Part shown: in pieces, positions 58,079 to 64,000 of the stretch
How positions within the stretch are numbered: the first letter of the stretch is position 1
Layout: every line of letters starts with the position of its first letter
Assembly (NCBI GenBank): GCA_003149635.1
Contig: QCWI01000004.1
Coordinates: forward strand, 230,500 to 294,499
Length of the DNA stretch: 64,000 nucleotides
Direction of reading: 5' to 3'
Source: Fluviicola sp. XM-24bin1
GTDB lineage: Bacteria > Bacteroidota > Bacteroidia > Flavobacteriales_D > Crocinitomicaceae
Position numbers and translations under genes: made by a program
The notes under the pieces: model-generated
The model's input: the letters and a program-made list of their open reading frames with translations, nothing else
Told to the model about the DNA's origin: nothing
Databases searched by the model: none

Positions 58079-58665
58079 AAGTTTGTGGCATCACCACCCC
58101 TCAACAAGCACATGAGATTTCACAATTAGTGGATTACGTGGGGTTCATTTTCCATCCGGGATCGCCGCGATTCGTTTCGCAATCGTATCCTTCGATGAAA
58201 GCCAAAAAAGTAGGCGTGCTTGTGAATGTACCCCTGCAAGAACTCATTCAAACAGCACTTTTGGAAAAATTAGACTCTGTACAATTGCATGGAAGTGAAT
58301 CTCCTGAATACTGCGCGGCAATGAAAGAACAAGTACAAGTGATCAAAAGTTTTGGCGTAGATGCTGATTTTGATTTTGATCAATTAAAAGCCTACGAACC
58401 TTACGTCGATTATTTCTTGTTCGATACAAAAACACCCAAGCATGGTGGCTCAGGGAAACAATTCGATTGGCGCTTGTTGAAACAATATCAAGGTGCTACT
58501 CCCTTCATTTTATCCGGTGGACTGCGCCCAGAATCCCTACCTCAAATTCAAGAGGTTAATCATCCCAAATTGACTGGAATTGATCTCAACAGCGGTTTTG
58601 AAACACAGCCCGGAATTAAAAATTTGCTCTTATTAAAACAGTTTCTCCATGATTTCCACAATTGA
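58069..58665 (+). CDS. trpF: phosphoribosylanthranilate isomerase
   Basis: [46 protein letters not shown]. Confidence 0.95.
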   Translation: MFVKVCGITTPQQAHEISQLVDYVGFIFHPGSPRFVSQSYPSMKAKKVGVLVNVPLQELIQTALLEKLDSVQLHGSESPEYCAAMKEQVQVIKSFGVDADFDFDQLKAYEPYVDYFLFDTKTPKHGGSGKQFDWRLLKQYQGATPFILSGGLRPESLPQIQEVNHPKLTGIDLNSGFETQPGIKNLLLLKQFLHDFHN

Positions 58666-59845
58666 CTACAAACAACCCGATGAGCTCGGTTTCTATGGTG
58701 ATTTCGGTGGCGCTTTCATCCCAGAATTGTTGCGTCCGAACGTAGAAGAACTCAACAATGCATTCCTTGCGATGCGGGACAATGCAACGTTCCAAGAAGA
58801 GTTCCAAGATTTACTTCGCAATTACGTGGGGCGCCCCTCCCCTCTATATTATTCCCAATATTTAAGCGAGACCTACGGCGCCAAGATTTACTTGAAACGA
58901 GAAGATTTAAATCACACTGGATCTCATAAAATCAACAATGCACTGGGTCAAATTCTATTGGCGCAACGCATGAACAAGCGCAAAATCATTGCGGAAACTG
59001 GAGCGGGACAGCACGGAGTTGCGACAGCTACAGCCTGCGCCTTGCTCAAGATGGAATGCATCGTATTCATGGGAGAAAAAGATATGGAGCGTCAGGCGCC
59101 AAACGTTCAACGGATGCGCATGTTAGGTGCAACCGTTATCGCTGCGACAAGTGGCAGTAAAACGCTCAAAGACGCAACGAACGAGGCTATCCGATATTGG
59201 ATCAATAATCCCGATGCATATTACCTCATCGGTAGTGTTGTTGGGCCGCATCCATATCCAGAAATGGTGGCCTACTTTCAATCGGTAATTAGCCAAGAAA
59301 TTCGATCTCAACTTATCGAAAAAGAAGGAAAAAGTGTCCCGGATAAAGTCATCGCTTGTGTTGGAGGAGGAAGCAATGCCGCTGGTGCGTTCCATCATTT
59401 TTATTGCGAATCAACGGAATTAATCGCGGTGGAAGCAGGAGGAATGGGAGTGGATTCAGGGAAGTCAGCGGCAACCTCAGCTCTAGGAATCGACGGCGTT
59501 CTTCATGGAAGTAAAACAATTCTCATGCAAGACGAAGATGGACAGGTCGTGGAACCGCATTCCATCTCAGCCGGATTGGACTATCCAGGGATTGGCCCGG
59601 AGCACGCGAACGCCATTCGAAAAGAGCGAACCTTGGCCATCAATGTTACCGATCAAGAAGCCGTTGATGCCGCTTTCGAGTTGACACGGAACGAAGGAAT
59701 AATTCCCGCATTGGAAAGCGCTCATGCTATTGCAACCTTGAAGAAAATCAATTTTAAATCGGATGAAATCGTTGTGATCAATCTATCGGGTCGTGGCGAC
59801 AAAGACATGTCCACTTATCAAAAACATTATGAATCCATTTCGTAA
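58649..59845 (+). CDS. trpB: tryptophan synthase beta subunit
   Basis: [42 protein letters not shown]. Confidence 0.97.
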   Translation: MISTIDYKQPDELGFYGDFGGAFIPELLRPNVEELNNAFLAMRDNATFQEEFQDLLRNYVGRPSPLYYSQYLSETYGAKIYLKREDLNHTGSHKINNALGQILLAQRMNKRKIIAETGAGQHGVATATACALLKMECIVFMGEKDMERQAPNVQRMRMLGATVIAATSGSKTLKDATNEAIRYWINNPDAYYLIGSVVGPHPYPEMVAYFQSVISQEIRSQLIEKEGKSVPDKVIACVGGGSNAAGAFHHFYCESTELIAVEAGGMGVDSGKSAATSALGIDGVLHGSKTILMQDEDGQVVEPHSISAGLDYPGIGPEHANAIRKERTLAINVTDQEAVDAAFELTRNEGIIPALESAHAIATLKKINFKSDEIVVINLSGRGDKDMSTYQKHYESIS

Positions 59846-60587
59846 AAACAACAAGCAACTGAGCATTTTTGTGACTGCGGGATTTCCGGAATTGAACGCA
59901 TTACCTTCTCAAATTGAATTTTCACAATCAAAAGGTATCGACTTTATCGAAGTTGGAATTCCCTTCTCCGATCCTATGGCGGACGGCCCTACAATTCAAG
60001 AATCCAGTGAAATTGCATTGAAAAATGGAATGAACGTGGGATTGATGTTTGAGCAATTAGCAACTGTAAATGTGAACATTCCTTTGGTGATCATGAGCTA
60101 TTTCAATCCGATCATGCATTACGGTTTGGAGCGCTTTCTGAAGCAATGCAAAAGCTGCGGAATTGCCCATGTGATTCTCCCAGACATCAGCATGGAAGTG
60201 TATAAGAAGCTGTATCGAACAACTTTTGAGAAATATGGTGTGACGCTGTGTTTCCTGATTACTCCAAGCACTTCCTCCGACCGAATATCGAAGATGAGCT
60301 CCTTGAGTTCGAATGGATTCTTGTACTTGGTTTCATCGAACATGACAACAGGGAATTCAGTGAAGAGTGCGAGTGTGAGTGAGGAGGATGTAAAGCGAAT
60401 TCGGGAAGCAGCGGGTGATACTCCAATGATGATTGGTTTTGGTATTAAATCGCGGGGAGACGTTCTCGAAGCACAAAAAAATGCAGATGGTGCCATCATC
60501 GGTTCTGCCTACATTCGCGCCTTATCGGAAGGGCGTCAGGAGGAATTTATTTCGAGCGTTTCGTCGCCTGAACTACAAAATCTTTGA
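59829..60587 (+). CDS. trpA: tryptophan synthase alpha subunit
   Basis: [42 protein letters not shown]; start moved to [11 protein letters not shown]. Confidence 0.95.
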   Translation: MNPFRKNNKQLSIFVTAGFPELNALPSQIEFSQSKGIDFIEVGIPFSDPMADGPTIQESSEIALKNGMNVGLMFEQLATVNVNIPLVIMSYFNPIMHYGLERFLKQCKSCGIAHVILPDISMEVYKKLYRTTFEKYGVTLCFLITPSTSSDRISKMSSLSSNGFLYLVSSNMTTGNSVKSASVSEEDVKRIREAAGDTPMMIGFGIKSRGDVLEAQKNADGAIIGSAYIRALSEGRQEEFISSVSSPELQNL

Positions 60588-61221
60588 GGTAGAAAGGTTC
60601 CCAGTACGCGACATCTTCGAAAGACTTGTTCTGAAATTTTTCGAACGCCAAACGGATTTGTCCCGACGCTGACGATTTAATAGTAAAATCTGCCTCAAGA
60701 TTACGATTTGCCCATAATTCCGACAATTTTGCAGCGCCATCACCGAAATACACAAACGGTGCAAATTCGGAATAGCTCTCTTCTTCGAGGACATCGGCAG
60801 AGATCTCTTTGATAGTTTGACCATCACCGTTTTGAATCAATGCGAAGACTTCCATTCTACGTGCATCGATCAACGCGCACAAATTTTGTTGAGGATGTTT
60901 CGCTCTGGCAATTTCGCACAAGCTAGTCAAGGCATCAACAGCGATCAATGGAATATTCAATGCGTAACACAATCCTTTGGCGGTTGCCGCCCCGATGCGT
61001 AATCCAGTGTATGAACCCGGGCCAGAAGCAACAGACACGGCATCTAAATCTTTCATCGAAAGACCCGCTTTCTGAATCAATTCTTGAATGATGAGCGTGA
61101 GGTTTTCGCCGTGAGAATATCCTACTTCCTCAATTTCCTTTAAGGCGATTTGTTCTCCGTCGCGCGAGAGGGCTACCGAACAAACTTTGGTAGCTGTTTC
61201 AAGATGTAAAAGGATGGCCAT
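60547..61221 (-). CDS. tsaB: tRNA threonylcarbamoyladenosine biosynthesis protein TsaB
   Basis: LHLETATKVCSVALSRDG; VASGPGSYTGLRIGAATAKGLCYAL; start moved to MAILLHLE. Confidence 0.92.
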   Translation of the reverse strand: MAILLHLETATKVCSVALSRDGEQIALKEIEEVGYSHGENLTLIIQELIQKAGLSMKDLDAVSVASGPGSYTGLRIGAATAKGLCYALNIPLIAVDALTSLCEIARAKHPQQNLCALIDARRMEVFALIQNGDGQTIKEISADVLEEESYSEFAPFVYFGDGAAKLSELWANRNLEADFTIKSSASGQIRLAFEKFQNKSFEDVAYWEPFYLKDFVVQATKRSK

Positions 61222-61631
61222 TAAATGTCTTTCTCCACGTGTTTTGGATTGTCCCAATCGTTCAGTTTGACACAGTAATCATGCTCCATATTGAATTTCT
61301 TACCGAGCGTTTGAGCACTAAGCAACCCTTTCTTCCAGACGTAGGCCAAATCGATTTTCTCGTACGTGTACTCATCAGCGCCTTCTTCCTCGTACATGAT
61401 TTCCACTTCCCAGTAATTTTCATACCCAGTATATACGGCTTGCGCCTCAACTACGGTCACTTTCTTAGGTTCAACTAAACTACAACAACCGCAGAACAAA
61501 TAGATCGTTTTCCCTTTGTTCAGGTATGCTGCCACTTCCTCCGCTTTCTCTTTGGAGATATACGCCAATTGATCCGCCTGAGCAAAACTCACGACTCCAA
61601 GGAACAAGGCCAATAGAATACTTTTCATCAC
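61221..61631 (-). CDS. hypothetical exported protein with CGCC motif
   Basis: Signal peptide; IYLFCGCCSLVEPKKVTVVEAQ. Confidence 0.65.
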   Translation of the reverse strand: MMKSILLALFLGVVSFAQADQLAYISKEKAEEVAAYLNKGKTIYLFCGCCSLVEPKKVTVVEAQAVYTGYENYWEVEIMYEEEGADEYTYEKIDLAYVWKKGLLSAQTLGKKFNMEHDYCVKLNDWDNPKHVEKDI

Positions 61632-62314
61632 TTTACCTTTAATTTAAATCCGATTCCGTGAACGTTTGCGATTTGAATGGACGCGTCTTCTTTCAAGTAT
61701 TTACGCAGCTTGGTAATGAACACATCCAGACTTCTTCCAACGAAATAATCGTCGTGTCCCCAAACGCCAGTAAGCACAATTTCTCGCGCAACAACCTGAT
61801 TCATAAACTTGCAAAGGATGGCTAAAATTTGCGCCTCCTTTTTAGTTAAGGTCTTCTCAAAATTCGGATGCTTCAATTCAAAATTAACCGTATCGAAAAC
61901 GTATTCACCAATGTTGTAAATATCCTTGTTACGCGGTTCCGCTTCAATATTCACACGACGCAGCATCGCTGCTACACGCAATTGTAATTCTTCCGAGTTG
62001 AAAGGCTTCGTCAAATAGTCGTCTCCGCCGGATTTAAAACCCTCCACTTTGTCTTCGTCATTGGACTTTGCCGTCAAGAATAAAATTGGAACGTTAGCAT
62101 TGAGTTTACGAACATCTTTTGCCAAGGTGAATCCATCCTTTTTCGGCATCATGACATCAAAAATGCACATGTGAAAGGTATCTTCCGTAAATCGTTGAAA
62201 TCCTTCTGCTCCGTCAGTACAAAGCGTCACTTCATACCCTTCGGCTTTCAGTTGATCCGAGATGATGAATCCTAGACTGGTATCGTCTTCAACAAGCAAT
62301 ATTTTGACTTTCAT
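61628..62314 (-). CDS. OmpR-family response regulator
   Basis: LLVEDDTSLGF; FDVMMPKKDGFTLA; LFLTAKS; KPFNSEEL; winged-helix VVAREIVLTGVWGHDDYFVGRSLDVFITKLRKYL. Confidence 0.93.
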   Translation of the reverse strand: MKVKILLVEDDTSLGFIISDQLKAEGYEVTLCTDGAEGFQRFTEDTFHMCIFDVMMPKKDGFTLAKDVRKLNANVPILFLTAKSNDEDKVEGFKSGGDDYLTKPFNSEELQLRVAAMLRRVNIEAEPRNKDIYNIGEYVFDTVNFELKHPNFEKTLTKKEAQILAILCKFMNQVVAREIVLTGVWGHDDYFVGRSLDVFITKLRKYLKEDASIQIANVHGIGFKLKVK

Positions 62315-62373
62315 AAGCGCGTGTTATTGGGCTAAGATAGCCAGAAATCTGAAGATGAAATCTTAATGAACTG

Positions 62374-64000
62374 TTAATCCAGCTTCGGTAAATTTTCCCC
62401 GATAAGGTTCTTACCAACCAAAGCTTCCGTCACGTTGATGATGTGATCACCGAGCTTCTCACTACTGTAGATCAAATCGGTGTAGATAATACCGCTTCGG
62501 ATGTTAAACTCGTCTTTCTCAATTGAAGAAAGGTGCTCTGCGCGGAATTTGTTTCGCAACTCATTGATGTTGTCTTCCAACTCCATCGCCTTATCTAAAG
62601 TCACATCTTTTTGTTCCTTTTTCAAGTTGCGCAACATTTCCTCGAAGGCCAAATCCACTGCTTCCAAGATGGTCTTCACATTCGAACGTTGCTCTGGAGT
62701 GAACCAAATCTTCTGCTCATCCTTTCGCTTGTAAGTAAGAGACATTTGATAGAATACGTCACCAATACGCTCCAATTCATTCGTGATTGCCAACATTCCT
62801 CGAACCTTCATTGCGGATTCTTGCGAAAGATCATTCTCGGCACAATCGCTCAAATACCCTGAAATTTCAATTTCAATCCGGTCGGTGATTTCCTCGTATT
62901 TGGCAATTTTCTCGTACAACTTCTTCTTGGCTTTCTTCTCCTGCTCAAACATTAGAGACTGGAAGAACTTCGACATTTTCGAGGTGATCTTACCGAATTT
63001 TGCCAATTCCTTCTGCGCCTCCAATAAGAACAATTCTGGAGTTACCATCACTCCTGCTGAGATATATTCAAGGTTTATATTCTCATCAGCATCGGTTTTA
63101 CTTGGTACCATCCAGATCACCAAGCGCGTAATGTAATTAGCAAACCAGAACAGCAACAACACGTTCAGAATGTTGAATACGGTATGGAACAAAGCGAGTG
63201 CAATAGGCCTACTTTCTTGATTTGACATTGGGCTCGGCAATTGCGTTGACACCATAGTATCAATCAAATCAATAAAGAGATAGAAGGCTGCAATCATCCA
63301 GATCACACCAACTACGTTAAACACGAGATGGGCGCGCGCGGCTCGTTTCGCATGTACGTTACCAATAATGGCGGCGATATTTGCGGTAATCGTTGTACCT
63401 ATATTCTCTCCAAGCACCATTCCAGCTGCCATTTCGAATGGGATGATTCCACGCTCACAAAGGAGAATCGTAACGGCCATCGCTGCTGATGAGGATTGTA
63501 CCATGATCGTAACAACCGTTCCCATCAACACGAACAACATTACGGAGAAAGTTCCGTACCCAGATAAGGACTCAAGGAATGCCAACGATTCTACGTTCCC
63601 TTTTACGTCTGGAACTCCAGATTTCAGTAATTCCAATCCAAGGAAAAGGATGGCAAAACCAACCAACATCTCCCCCCAAGAGCGTAAATTATCACGATTG
63701 GTGAACAACAATACAATAGCAACAAGGAAGATTGGCAAGGCATAATCCGACATGGAAACCGAGAATCCTAAGAATGCCACGATCCATGCGGTAACCGTGG
63801 TACCGATGTTGGCCCCCATGATCACCCCAATACTTTGTTTCAAAGAAAGCAATCCGGCGTTTACGAAACTTACGACCATTACCGTAGTTGCTGAAGACGA
63901 CTGAATAATAGCAGTTGTTAGGAATCCAGTAAAGATTCCTTTCACGCGATTTTTCGTAATCGCACCTAGAATTTCACGAAGTTTTTGTCCTGCGGCTTTT
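62374..64000 (-). CDS. Na/Pi cotransporter family protein, N-terminus beyond window edge
   Basis: TTAIIQSSSATTVMVVSFVNAGLL; MVQSSSAAMAVTILL; PhoU-like C-terminal helices; reading frame open to 64000. Confidence 0.9.
   Translation of the reverse strand, partial: KAAGQKLREILGAITKNRVKGIFTGFLTTAIIQSSSATTVMVVSFVNAGLLSLKQSIGVIMGANIGTTVTAWIVAFLGFSVSMSDYALPIFLVAIVLLFTNRDNLRSWGEMLVGFAILFLGLELLKSGVPDVKGNVESLAFLESLSGYGTFSVMLFVLMGTVVTIMVQSSSAAMAVTILLCERGIIPFEMAAGMVLGENIGTTITANIAAIIGNVHAKRAARAHLVFNVVGVIWMIAAFYLFIDLIDTMVSTQLPSPMSNQESRPIALALFHTVFNILNVLLLFWFANYITRLVIWMVPSKTDADENINLEYISAGVMVTPELFLLEAQKELAKFGKITSKMSKFFQSLMFEQEKKAKKKLYEKIAKYEEITDRIEIEISGYLSDCAENDLSQESAMKVRGMLAITNELERIGDVFYQMSLTYKRKDEQKIWFTPEQRSNVKTILEAVDLAFEEMLRNLKKEQKDVTLDKAMELEDNINELRNKFRAEHLSSIEKDEFNIRSGIIYTDLIYSSEKLGDHIINVTEALVGKNLIGENLPKLD

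Noticed and set aside
1-64000. tRNA/rRNA genes, IS elements, prophage or anti-phage defence modules
   Set aside because: Looked for tRNA T-loop signatures, transposase, integrase and defence-type domains in the ORF list; none supported

Overview
The window is chromosomal DNA from a Bacteroidota member. GldA, type A and type B T9SS sorting domains and TAnnTTTG-type promoters suggest Flavobacteriales, though the taxonomy is inference. Most of it is ordinary: a MarR/beta-oxidation cluster, rnhB, a DUF5723-like/TSP3/OmpA protein, lnt with an ECF sigma factor, purB, truA, large T9SS surface proteins, tyrS-gldA, rsgA-dtd, several NTP-pyrophosphohydrolase-type genes, an S8 protease, a complete trpEGDCFBA operon, tsaB, an OmpR-type regulator and an edge-truncated Na/Pi cotransporter. 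No tRNA, rRNA, CRISPR array, IS element or prophage was recognised. The strongest signal is the roughly 360-bp divergent region between the DAHP synthase/chorismate mutase gene and trpE. Neither side's control elements are in the ORF track. On the + strand there is a 26-aa leader peptide with a WWW run and two further Trp codons (MNTTSHINTTEQNWWWSTTLRWCAWR*), followed by a terminator hairpin with an 8-T tract. On the - strand there is a 15-aa leader with Tyr-Lys-Trp-Phe-Trp (MITTNTYKWFWNDLV*), followed by a hairpin with a T-tract just before the DAHP synthase ATG. This looks like a back-to-back pair of ribosome-mediated attenuators for the common aromatic and Trp pathways. Other notable items are a palindromic dispersed repeat inserted in frame in trpE, a tail-to-tail double-truncation scar (methyltransferase remnant joined to a truncated IgGFc-binding-type surface gene), at least three families of palindromic intergenic repeats, and an unannotated 28-aa ORF coupled by ATGA to an FAD oxidoreductase.
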